Source: Alphaproteobacteria bacterium (GTDB lineage Bacteria > Pseudomonadota > Alphaproteobacteria > CAAGCB01 > CAG-977). From it: a stretch of DNA of 25,414 bases. Location of the stretch: assembly GCA_900768185.1 (NCBI GenBank), contig CAAGCB010000007.1:1-25414 (forward strand), given 5' to 3'. Position numbers and translations under genes: made by a program. Below, in pieces: positions 6,994 to 14,159 of the stretch (the first letter of the stretch is position 1; each line of letters starts with the position of its first letter). The notes under the pieces were generated by a model. The model was not told the DNA's origin. It was given only the letters and a program-made list of their open reading frames with translations, and searched no databases.

Positions 6994-8969
6994 CTATGCC
7001 AAGCTCCTTAAAGAAAAATTTGTTCCTTTCTTTGGCGTCTTCAATCATCGATCTAAAGTCAATAATTTCGATAAACGCTCTATATTCGGGATTATATCCG
7101 AAATACCCCCCCTTGACCTACAAGAGGTGTATACATATTTTGTCGCTTAAGAATGGCTTTAAGAGAATTAGTTATATCGCAGATGACATAGCAAAAAAAC
7201 GGTGCATTATCTGCTATATTTATATATTCCCCGTTTTCTTGTGTTACATTTTTTCCTCTAAATTCATCTATATAATCATATACTTGCTGTATCGGATTGT
7301 TAGCATTCGTATAATCATCTCTTCCCGGGCGTTTGAATTCAACAATTACTATAGGATCACTCTTTTTTCCAAAAGAAAGACAGCCATTGAATAATGCTAA
7401 ATCGGGTCGGTCTTTACTTTTTGAATTTTTAATAAATTTTCTAATCTCTTTATCAGAAGCATAAAATTTATAAAAAGAAAGCTTGTCATTAATAATCCAC
7501 AAATTTTGATTTGATATCTCAAGACGATTCGACAAAACATTCATCGGACAAATAATTTTGTGTATTGCTGCTTCTTTGAAATTTTTAAGACTTTCACTGT
7601 TTTCGTACTTTAATCTACTACTTATAATATCTAATATAACTTTTCTTTTGGCGATGTATTCATGCAGATTTGATTTATTTTGTTCGTTAATCCGACTAAT
7701 GGTTTTAGAAAAATTCTCATCAAATTCTTCTTCTGAATACCCATTATCCAAAATTTTTCGGACTTGTTTGTCTGTAGAAACGTTTTCTCTATGATCATAA
7801 ACAGCAAGCTCTTTGAGAATATCTTCCTCTTTTTGAGCTGAAAGCGAAAGTTTGTTTTTTGCATATTCCGTTGTATCTTTAACTAAATATTTATAACGTG
7901 GATTCTTATCTAAAACACTTTGAAGTTTTTTAGATTTTTCATCAATAACTTTATCGATACAATCCTTCAAATATCCTTCTTTTATACAAGAAATAGCCAC
8001 TTTAAGAATCTTTGTTTTAACTTCTTCCGACCAATCAAAAGAATTTCTTTCTCCAAAAACAGATTTATCCAGTATACTCCCCGTTAAAATCCCAATATAA
8101 TATACTTCCTTATCTTCATACTCACACGGCTTTAACATTCCGAGTTGGTTATTTAGGCTATGTTTATCTACGATTCTATTATTTGCAGAGAAGAAAAATG
8201 CATGCCCATCTTGTCGACCGTCAAGGCATTTTTTATCCAAAAATAAATTTTTTAAATGCATCGTCTCATTTTCAAGAATGTCTATATCTTCTTCTTTGAC
8301 ATTATAACTATTTTCTTCAAATATCGTTTTAATGTCAGAGCTTTCTTTATCCGAAATTATATTTATAGAGGGTGAACCAGCAACCAGAACAGGTAAAAAA
8401 TGAACAAGTAATTTTCGTAATACTGTGTCCATTCGTGAAGGGAATCTGCTTCTATACATGCTTTTCATATTTTTCAGAAGAATTGTAGTTCCCTCTGAAA
8501 TATTGCTTTTCTCTTCTGTCACGAGATGATTTTTGATAGGTTTATCATCCAAAACAAAATCAAATTCTCTTTTGAATTTTTTACCATTTTCAATAAAAAA
8601 ACTCTCTACATGAGCAGATTCAAAAGCCTTTAACCATGAAAAACGCCCGATTCCTTTTCCTCCAATATTTTGCTTATACAAGCTATCAAATGTTAAAAAG
8701 GATTCGAAATTATTTTCATTAAATCCTATGCCGTTATCCGTTATTTCTATATTCTCAGGGTATTCATTGGTATCATTCAAATAAATGAATATCTCTACAT
8801 TTCCCTTTTTAATCCAATCATTCTTATATCTTTCAGATATTGCCTGAAGAGAATTTGTTACGGCTTCAAAGAGTGGCATAAGGGCATTATTTTCATTCGG
8901 TGTCATTGAAAAATTTTTGATACGAGCAATTAAGCTACTTTTAAAAGAAAATTCCTGTTTATTGTCCAT
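6983..8969 (-). CDS. GHKL ATPase with C-terminal nuclease-like domain, frameshifted near its end
   Basis: As read, the gene stops at 7092 after 625 residues. Removing one G from the seven-G run (7106-7112) restores a 661-residue product ending at 6983 inside the hsdS start. The N-terminus is a GHKL (Hsp90/MutL/MORC-type) ATPase: N-box EAVTNS (35-40), DNGIGF (78-83) and GGKGIGRFSW (103-112). Near the C-terminus RPDLAL (D523) and IVIVEFKRP (E544, K546) resemble a PD-(D/E)xK nuclease core. The restored tail reads GGYFGYNPEYRAFIEIIDF and then DAKERNKFFF, which has the look of a real conserved end. ATG at 8969 follows AAGGAGG (8978-8984). Relatives of this MORC-like class are known from restriction loci. 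Its action here is unknown; nucleic-acid sensing or cleavage is an inference. The DNA is AT-rich. Confidence 0.85.
7106..7112 (-). other. Seven-G homopolymer causing a frameshift
   Basis: On the coding strand the run reads CAA-GGGGGGG-TATTTC. With seven G the product ends as GQGGVFRI and a TAA. With six G it continues for 36 more codons to TGA at 6983-6985, which overlaps the hsdS ATG in the manner expected for a coupled operon. The run could be a real mutation, a slippage-type on/off switch, a programmed shift or a sequencing/assembly error. Confidence 0.9.
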
Positions 8970-8989
8970 CTTTTTCCCCTCCTTAAATG

Positions 8990-9022
8990 GATTGCTTCGC
9001 CCGCTGTTGCGGACTCGCAATG
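8990..9022. repeat. REP-type palindromic element in the GHKL leader
   Basis: The sequence GATTGCTTCG...CTCGCAATGACG forms nested pairs: ATTGC (8991-8995) with GCAAT (9017-9021), and CCGC (9001-9004) with GCGG (9009-9012). This is the appearance of the widespread palindromic repeats of alphaproteobacterial genomes. It lies between the promoter and the ribosome site of the GHKL gene, a few bases upstream of AAGGAGG, so it may have been inserted into the leader and could affect its structure. Confidence 0.6.
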
Positions 9023-9107
9023 ACGATCAAAACCGCCTTTCCTTGTTGTTATGCGAATCTGTCGCGTCGCGCCGTCGGCACTTCCCGCGGTTTCAATCTT
9101 TTATCAA

Positions 9108-9136
9108 AATATATCTTATGGCAGAAAAAGTATCAA
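9108..9136 (-). promoter_or_regulatory. Sigma70-type promoter for GHKL-hsdS-thsA-thsB
   Basis: On the minus strand TTGATA (9131-9136) and TATATT (9108-9113) are spaced by exactly 17 bases. A transcript would begin near 9101 and carry a leader of about 130 bases, including the REP hairpin, before the GHKL start at 8969. It would separate the GHKL-hsdS-thsA-thsB genes from the upstream HEPN/MNT pair. Confidence 0.6.
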
Positions 9137-9434
9137 CAAAAAGTTTTAATCTTTTTCACTTTGCGCGATATAGTACTTTTGTTTTATATTTTCGCAAAAT
9201 TGTTAGGGGATTTGATTCCGCGCGAATAGATCGACGCGCGCGTCAGCACAGGCGATAAAATTTTCAACCGCCGACGGCAAAATATCGTTTTTCATTGCTA
9301 ATCCGAAAACGGGTTTGGGACTGTTCGGCATATCGGGCAAGTCGCCGTTCATATCGCTATAGCTACGATATTGCGCCTGTAAATGCTTCAACAATTTTTT
9401 TTAATTTGTCATATTGTTTCGGGATAATATTCAT
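9137..9434. other. Spacer between MNT gene and GHKL promoter
   Basis: A 63-codon minus-strand frame (9203-9394) has a start and stop but no recognisable family and no convincing ribosome site. It could be a gene remnant. The rest is mixed-composition DNA without visible repeats or a clear terminator. Confidence 0.4.
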
Positions 9435-9725
9435 TCAAACGAAAACCAGATCTTTTTCAATCAGCGCGTAAAAGCGTTCGTCAATTTTCCAACGGTCGGC
9501 GAAATTCACGATGTACGGCAAACGGCTGTTGTCGCAGGCGTTTTTTAAGTTTTCCACCATTTCTTGCGGAACGGCGGATTCGCCGCAGATTAAAACGTCC
9601 AAATCCGACGTTTTTTCAAAGCCGCCCTTGACGCGGGATCCGTAACACGCAAACCGGCAAACATGCGCATACGGCGCGAAAATATCCTTTAAAATCCGCA
9701 ATTCTTCCGCGCTGACGCCGATCAT
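9435..9725 (-). CDS. MNT-type minimal nucleotidyltransferase (antitoxin-like)
   Basis: This 96-residue protein has the minimal nucleotidyltransferase motif: GSRVKG (29-34) followed by SDLDVL with D41 and D43, and a third acidic residue probably at D77. It belongs with the HI0073/MNT proteins, which pair with a HEPN partner. In studied HEPN-MNT modules the MNT enzyme adds AMP to the HEPN toxin and silences it. Its ATG overlaps the stop of the HEPN gene by four bases (ATGA), so the two are translated together. It could equally be a metabolic HI0073/HI0074-type pair of unknown role. The family call is solid; toxin-antitoxin function is an inference. Confidence 0.88.
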   Translation of the reverse strand: MIGVSAEELRILKDIFAPYAHVCRFACYGSRVKGGFEKTSDLDVLICGESAVPQEMVENLKNACDNSRLPYIVNFADRWKIDERFYALIEKDLVFV

Positions 9726-10135
9726 GCGTTTTCCGTCCCTCTGTCAAAAGAGGAAACAAGCCGTTCCGCGTCGTCGATAAAGCGCGGAATCAGCAATAAA
9801 ACGCCGCGCGATTTTTCAATGTTGTATTCGTGCGCCGTTTCGTTGCGTTTCAAATAATACTCTTTCCAATTTTCCCAATCACCGATCATATTATATCCGC
9901 TCATCAGGCGGAAAATATTGTTGATTGTCAATTCTTCGTCCGATTTTCCGTAGGTTAGCTTTAAGTACTTTTTCATCAGCTTCCAAGCCGTTTCCAAAGT
10001 ATACTCATATCTTTGAACGCAGGAATCGGCAATAATGGAAGTCAGCCCGTTTTCTTGGTTGTTTTGGTACGCCGCCCAAGCTTCCTTTAAAGTTTTCAAC
10101 GACTGACGCAAAGCGTCGATTTTAAATTCCGTCAT
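9722..10135 (-). CDS. HEPN-family nucleotidyltransferase-partner protein (HI0074-like, toxin-like)
   Basis: This 137-residue all-helical protein resembles HI0074, the 'nucleotidyltransferase substrate-binding' branch of HEPN. RNETAH (97-102) matches the R-N-x-x-x-H HEPN signature of RNase-type members, and the surroundings (YEYTLETAWKLMKKYL, later AHEYN) are typical of the family. HEPN proteins of this kind are often RNases held in check by an MNT partner, which follows here with a four-base overlap. The gene comes about 40 bases after an hsdM 3'-end scar and 98 bases after the RhuM-Fic gene, so the pair looks like an inserted cassette. AAGGG lies upstream of the ATG. Confidence 0.87.
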   Translation of the reverse strand: MTEFKIDALRQSLKTLKEAWAAYQNNQENGLTSIIADSCVQRYEYTLETAWKLMKKYLKLTYGKSDEELTINNIFRLMSGYNMIGDWENWKEYYLKRNETAHEYNIEKSRGVLLLIPRFIDDAERLVSSFDRGTENA

Positions 10136-10174
10136 TACAAAACACGCCCTTAAATCTTTTTCGGATAGTTTAGA

Positions 10175-10231
10175 CTACCACTCCGATTTTGCCAAGTTCG
10201 ATTTGATTGGCGCCTTTAAATCCGCCGCCAC
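10175..10231 (-). pseudogene. Scar of an hsdM 3' end
   Basis: The bases 10191-10208 (GCCAAGTTCGATTTGATT on the plus strand) are identical to 11276-11293 at the end of hsdM. After a gap of about 28 bases relative to hsdM, the similarity resumes over a segment matching the hsdM codons for VADLNA. On the minus strand the scar reads VAADLKAPIKSNLAKSEW and a TAG; intact hsdM has VADLNA...IKSNLAMLGW and a TAG. It begins right after the RhuM-Fic stop. A second, degraded hsdM end suggests that the RhuM-Fic gene entered by recombination involving another hsdM allele. Confidence 0.7.
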
Positions 10232-10233
10232 CG

Positions 10234-11250
10234 TTATTTTCCCGTTTTTTTGCCGTTCAATATGCTGATAACGATTTGTTTCATCGTTTCCATCTCTTGC
10301 GGTTTGCTTTCGGCGATCAAAACGGTAAGCGCGAACAAAGTCGCGTTATCAATCACCGGCGCGCCGTCGCGGTACAAAATGCCGTTCCTGTCCAGAAAAT
10401 AAAGAAAGCACGCCGCGCCGATACGTTTGTTTCCGTCCGAAAAGCCGTGATTCTTCACCACGAAATACAGTAGCATGGCGGCTTTTTCCTCCAACGCCGG
10501 ATAACAATCCTGCCCGCCGAAAGTTTGGTAAATCTGATTGACCGAACTGTCGAAGCTGTTGTCTTTCGGATTGGCGAAAACGGCGGAAGCGAATGCCGGT
10601 TTCATTTTATCGATGACGGTTAGGAACTCCTCTTTTGTAACGACGACCGCCGGCTTTACGGTTTTGCCTTTGGTATCAAGCGTTTTATTGTCGTAATCGT
10701 CAAGCAAATCCAACCCCGCGGCGAAATCCGCCATAAGCGCGCTGAATTTTCTGGCATCGTCCAAGTTGTCCGCCTGATGTTCGATACTGCGGTTTAAAAG
10801 GCTGATCGCGTTTTGCAACTGCGCGATTTTGGATTTTTGTTCCTGCAACCGTTTTTCATCCAGCGCGTAACCGTCAACAAGGTATTGATGTAAAATATTT
10901 GTCGCCCATTTACGAAATTGAGTGGCAACTTTGGAAGACACCCTGTACCCGACCGCCAAAACAACGTCCAGATTATAGTATGGAACCCGTCTTTTGACTT
11001 CGCGCGAACCTTCTTTTTGAACTTGTGCAAAAAATGCACAAGTTGATTCTTTATCGAGTTCGTCTTCATCAAAGATATGTTTGATATGGCGTTGAATGTT
11101 GGAGCGGTCTTTGCCAAATACATCCGCGATTTCCTCGACGCTTAACCATAAAGTGTCGTCTTGCTGAATAATCTCTATGCTGTTTACGCCGTCAAGACCG
11201 GTGTAGATAACTATTTTTCCTTTGGATAAATCCGTATTGCCGTTGTACAT
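10234..11250 (-). CDS. RhuM-like protein with C-terminal Fic/Doc domain
   Basis: This 338-residue protein is of the RhuM ('virulence protein RhuM') type: an N-terminal DNA-binding-like part (WLSVEEIADVFGKDRSNIQRH, 35-55), the family stretch VPYYNLDVVLAVGYRV (89-104), a linker that may be coiled coil (about 130-165), and a C-terminal Fic domain. The Fic motif is HGFSDGNKR (268-276), close to the HxFx(D/E)xNxR consensus but with Gly where Pro is common. Fic proteins usually transfer AMP or another group onto a target protein. The gene begins three bases after the hsdM stop, so it is probably co-transcribed and co-translated with hsdM. RhuM-Fic genes are frequent passengers in type I restriction loci; their role is not settled. 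Confidence 0.9.
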   Translation of the reverse strand: MYNGNTDLSKGKIVIYTGLDGVNSIEIIQQDDTLWLSVEEIADVFGKDRSNIQRHIKHIFDEDELDKESTCAFFAQVQKEGSREVKRRVPYYNLDVVLAVGYRVSSKVATQFRKWATNILHQYLVDGYALDEKRLQEQKSKIAQLQNAISLLNRSIEHQADNLDDARKFSALMADFAAGLDLLDDYDNKTLDTKGKTVKPAVVVTKEEFLTVIDKMKPAFASAVFANPKDNSFDSSVNQIYQTFGGQDCYPALEEKAAMLLYFVVKNHGFSDGNKRIGAACFLYFLDRNGILYRDGAPVIDNATLFALTVLIAESKPQEMETMKQIVISILNGKKTGK

Positions 11251-11253
11251 TTC

Positions 11254-12768
11254 CTAAACTTTCCACCCCAACATCGCCAAGTTCGATTTGATTTGCGCGT
11301 CGAGTTCCGCTCCTTTTGCCATTTGCGCGTTCAAATCCGCCACCAACGCCGCCATTTTCGTTTCGAACTCTTCTTTGCTGGTTTCGGTTTCCTCTATGCC
11401 GACATAGCGTCCGGGTGTCAGAACGTAGTCGTTCGCCGCTATTTCCGCCACATCCGCCGATTTGCAGAAGCCTTTGATATCCTGATATTCGGGCGATTTT
11501 TTGCGCCAGTTGTGATAAGTCGCCGTGATTTTCGCGATGTCTTCGTCCGAAAAGTCGCGGTGAGTCCGATCCGCCATAAAGCCGACGTTGCGCGCGTCGA
11601 TGAACAGCGTTTCCTTTCGGTCGCGGTTTTTGCGGATAAACCACAGGCAAGCCGGTATCTGCACCGTAAAAAACAGCTGCGACGGCAGGGCGATCATACA
11701 TTCGACCAATCCCTTTTCAATCAATGCGCGGCGGATTTTGTCCTCGCCGCCCGTGGAGGAGCTCATTGACCCGTTCGCCATGACAAAGCCCGCAACGCCT
11801 TTGTCGCTCAGCTTGAACAGCATGTGCAAAATCCAACCGTAGTTGGCGTTGCCGGCGGGCGGCACGTCAAACCCGTTCCAGCGCGGATCGTCCGTCAGTT
11901 CGCTTTCGGTGCGCCATTCCTTCAAGTTAAAAGGCGGATTTGCCAGAATGAAGTCGGCTTTCAGGTCCTTGTGCTGATCCTTGGAAAACGTGTCCGCCGG
12001 CATCGCGCCGAAATCCGCGGAAATACCCCGAATGGCAAGGTTCATTTTCGCCAGCTTCAACGTCGCGGAGTTTTGTTCTTGCCCGAAAATGGCGATGTCG
12101 TTTGTTTCGCCGCCGTGCGCCGCAATAAACTTCGCCGATTGGACAAACATGCCGCCCGAACCGCAGCACGGGTCGTACACGCGTCCTTTGAACGGCTCTA
12201 TCATTTCGGTCAACAGACGGACGATGCACTTCGGCGTGTAGTATTCGCCGCCCTTTTGCCCCTGCGACGCCGCGAACTTGCCCAAGAAATACTCGTACAC
12301 CCGCCCGAACAGGTCGAAATCGTGCGCGTCGATCTTGATTTGATTGACGATGTCCACCAGCGCCGCCAGCTTTGACACGTCCATCGTCAAACGCGAATAA
12401 AAATTGTCGGGCAGCGCGCCTTTCAAAGCGTCGTTGTTCTTTTCGATTTCAGCCAAAGCCGTGTCAATCAGCAGAGGCAAATCGGGCTTTTTCGCGTTTT
12501 CAATCAGATACGACCAGCGCGAAACGGGCGTCAGGTAAAAAACGTTCTCGCTCATATAAAAAGCGGGATAGTCGATGTATTTTTCGCGCCCCATGGCGAT
12601 CAGTTCGGCGCGTCGCGCGTCGAATCGGTCGCCCGCGTATTTCAGAAAAATCAACCCCAGACAGACGTTCATATAGTCGTAAGAAACCACCGTTCCGCGC
12701 AGTTTGTTTGCGGAATCCCACAGCAGTTCTTCCAACGATTTTTCAGCTTTTTTGATTTGTTTGGGCAT
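11254..12768 (-). CDS. hsdM: Type I restriction system methyltransferase subunit
   Basis: HsdM is the adenine methyltransferase that, with HsdS, protects host DNA. The 504 residues contain the S-adenosylmethionine motif DPCCGSGGMF (199-208) and the catalytic NPPF (277-280), and the family segments GGEYYTP and VYEYFLGKFA. The N-terminal helical domain begins near KSLEELLWDSANKLRG. ATG at 12768 is chosen because AAAAGGA stands about ten bases before it; an ATG at 12789-region is in frame but less well placed. This is the first gene of the island operon. It is separated from hsdS by about 4.3 kb of cargo, an unusual distance because hsdM and hsdS normally adjoin. Confidence 0.97.
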   Translation of the reverse strand: MPKQIKKAEKSLEELLWDSANKLRGTVVSYDYMNVCLGLIFLKYAGDRFDARRAELIAMGREKYIDYPAFYMSENVFYLTPVSRWSYLIENAKKPDLPLLIDTALAEIEKNNDALKGALPDNFYSRLTMDVSKLAALVDIVNQIKIDAHDFDLFGRVYEYFLGKFAASQGQKGGEYYTPKCIVRLLTEMIEPFKGRVYDPCCGSGGMFVQSAKFIAAHGGETNDIAIFGQEQNSATLKLAKMNLAIRGISADFGAMPADTFSKDQHKDLKADFILANPPFNLKEWRTESELTDDPRWNGFDVPPAGNANYGWILHMLFKLSDKGVAGFVMANGSMSSSTGGEDKIRRALIEKGLVECMIALPSQLFFTVQIPACLWFIRKNRDRKETLFIDARNVGFMADRTHRDFSDEDIAKITATYHNWRKKSPEYQDIKGFCKSADVAEIAANDYVLTPGRYVGIEETETSKEEFETKMAALVADLNAQMAKGAELDAQIKSNLAMLGWKV

Positions 12769-12799
12769 TTTGATCAATCCTTTTACCATCAATGTTCAA

Positions 12800-12828
12800 A
12801 GATTAGATAATCCGGCTTCAAAACGCAA
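12800..12828 (-). promoter_or_regulatory. Possible hsdM promoter
   Basis: On the minus strand TTGCGT (12823-12828) and TAATCT (12800-12805) are 17 bases apart, about 30 bases upstream of the hsdM start. The -10 is a weak match, so this is only a candidate for the promoter of the hsdM-RhuM transcript. Confidence 0.3.
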
Positions 12829-12942
12829 CAGGAGAATGATTCTTTTGTAATAAAAAGCAAATAATAAATTAATGCAGAATCGTCTTTTCAAAGGGCTGTT
12901 TCTTTATAAAACAAATCGCTTTCCGCCCTCGGAGAAGAAAAA

Positions 12943-12965
12943 TTTTGCTTTTTTGTGACGCAAAA
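12943..12965 (-). terminator. Weak terminator-like hairpin after the papain-like gene
   Basis: On the minus strand TTTTGC (12960-12965) can pair with GCAAAA (12943-12948) and is followed by TTTTTC. The stem is short and A/T-rich with an 11-base loop, so it is a low-confidence end for the transcript coming from 13031. Confidence 0.25.
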
Positions 12966-13028
12966 AAATATCACTCGCCGCAGAACAATCTACCGCGTTT
13001 TTGAAGGGGCTGACAGTATCCGTAAAAA

Positions 13029-13085
13029 GATCAGCGTTCTGTCGCAGTTTTCCGGCGCAGGGCGTCCGTCACGGAACGCACGCCG
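13029..13085 (-). repeat. 57-bp repeat, right copy, forming a gene 3' end
   Basis: This copy matches 135-191 at 56 of 57 positions. It encodes the last 18 codons and stop (GVRSVTDALRRKTATER) of the papain-like gene on the minus strand. The enclosed hairpin is as in the left copy, but one arm of the outer inverted repeat carries the single mismatch. It marks the right edge of the restriction island. Confidence 0.85.
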
Positions 13086-13741
13086 AACGCCTGTTTGTCC
13101 GATTTCCGTTTCAGGCTTTGCAAAATGTCGGCGGACACTTTGCGCGTTGACGAAAAACGTCCCAAAATATTCGCGCAGACTGTGCCCAGTTTCCGTTTCA
13201 GCTTGCTTGCCTTGTCGTAAATGCGGATTCCCAGACACGCCGCGGCGGGATTGTGAAAGAACGGCTGGGGCGGCAATTTCAAATCCGCTTGTTTCAGCGC
13301 TTTGTACGCGAACAGAACGCAGTTGCCGGAAAACAGCTGGTATTTCGGGGGATTTTTCTTTTGTTCCTCGGCAAATTTTTGAATTTTATCGTACTGGCTT
13401 TGCGTGATGTTATAGACCATTTTGTCGTCGTGGGCGGATTGGGAATCGTCGCCGACGTACCCCCGATACTTTCCGCTTAACAGCAGGTGAAGCCGTTTTT
13501 GAAGCGATATGTTTTCGTTGCCGGGCAATCCCGCCGCCGAATGAAAACCGTAGAAGGTTTCCTTGCCGTCTTTGTCCGTGATGCTGAAATAGGCGTGCCC
13601 CGTCGTTGCCCCGACATCGTTGTCGCGGTTCATGACTTTGCTTTTTAAATGCGGCGGAATCATTACGGCGGGGGATTCGACATACAGTGTTGCCTGGCAC
13701 GGCGTGTCCCGCGTCGCCGCGTGTTGATCAGTCCGTTTCAT
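13031..13741 (-). CDS. Papain-like (permuted NlpC/P60-type) protein, function unknown
   Basis: This 236-residue protein has a histidine in GHAYFSI (H49) followed about 90 residues later by GNCVLFAYKAL (C141). That His-before-Cys order is seen in circularly permuted papain-fold families, so a peptidase, amidase or acyltransferase is plausible; the exact family is not recognised. There is no signal peptide. The C-terminus is basic and its last 18 residues come from the 57-bp repeat, so they may be a foreign extension. ATG at 13741 is preferred because GGAGG (13751-13755) lies nine bases upstream; 13747 is also possible. The start lies inside the end of the preceding 121-residue gene, which indicates a functional pair. 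An effector with its partner is one reading. Confidence 0.6.
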   Translation of the reverse strand: MKRTDQHAATRDTPCQATLYVESPAVMIPPHLKSKVMNRDNDVGATTGHAYFSITDKDGKETFYGFHSAAGLPGNENISLQKRLHLLLSGKYRGYVGDDSQSAHDDKMVYNITQSQYDKIQKFAEEQKKNPPKYQLFSGNCVLFAYKALKQADLKLPPQPFFHNPAAACLGIRIYDKASKLKRKLGTVCANILGRFSSTRKVSADILQSLKRKSDKQAFGVRSVTDALRRKTATER

Positions 13742-14093
13742 TTTCATTGCCCTCCGCATCTTCGGTCACAGCCAGCACGGTCGCCAAAGCGTCGTGCAAA
13801 GCGTCGATTTTCATTTGATTGTCCAAATCCCGTTCATTCAGGATTTCGTCAACCCAGCGGTATTCCCCCGCCCGTTGCCAATCATCGGGTAGACGCCAGA
13901 AAAAATCGACCAGCGTCATCATGTCGGATTCGGTTTCAAAGCCGCGTTCCCGCGCAGCCAAACACGAATCGATCAGCCCGTTTTTCAGGGCTTCCGCGCT
14001 CATTCCCTTTGTTTTTTCAGGAAAAGTCGCCGCCAGATACCGCATGCCGCGGTGAATGAAGCGTTCAGCTTCCAGTTCCTGTTGAGTCGACAT
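13728..14093 (-). CDS. Small acidic protein resembling partners of type VI effectors
   Basis: This 121-residue protein has no signal peptide or membrane segment. The pattern ERFIHRGMRYLAATFPEKT, then LIDSCLAARERGFETESDM, then VDFFWRLPDDW and WVDEILNE, resembles small proteins encoded beside PAAR/LysM-type type VI secretion effectors, where a stretch of the form 'GI-x-(S/A)ERDV-x-x-(F/Y)-x-DLM-x-x-FG' is common. Here the equivalent is GFETESDMMTLVDFF. The family memory is approximate. ATG at 14093 follows AGGA by six bases. It overlaps the papain-like gene by 14 bases. An adaptor or immunity role for the papain-like protein is an inference. Confidence 0.5.
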   Translation of the reverse strand: MSTQQELEAERFIHRGMRYLAATFPEKTKGMSAEALKNGLIDSCLAARERGFETESDMMTLVDFFWRLPDDWQRAGEYRWVDEILNERDLDNQMKIDALHDALATVLAVTEDAEGNENETD

Positions 14094-14159
14094 GGACAAT
14101 CCTTTGCTGTTTTTTCAAAGTGTGCCAGAAAACGCCGTGTTTGAAAAGGTTTTTTTTGT

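Noticed and set aside
9203..9394. 63-codon minus-strand frame between the MNT gene and the GHKL promoter
   Set aside because: No recognisable domain and no good ribosome site; kept only as a possible remnant.
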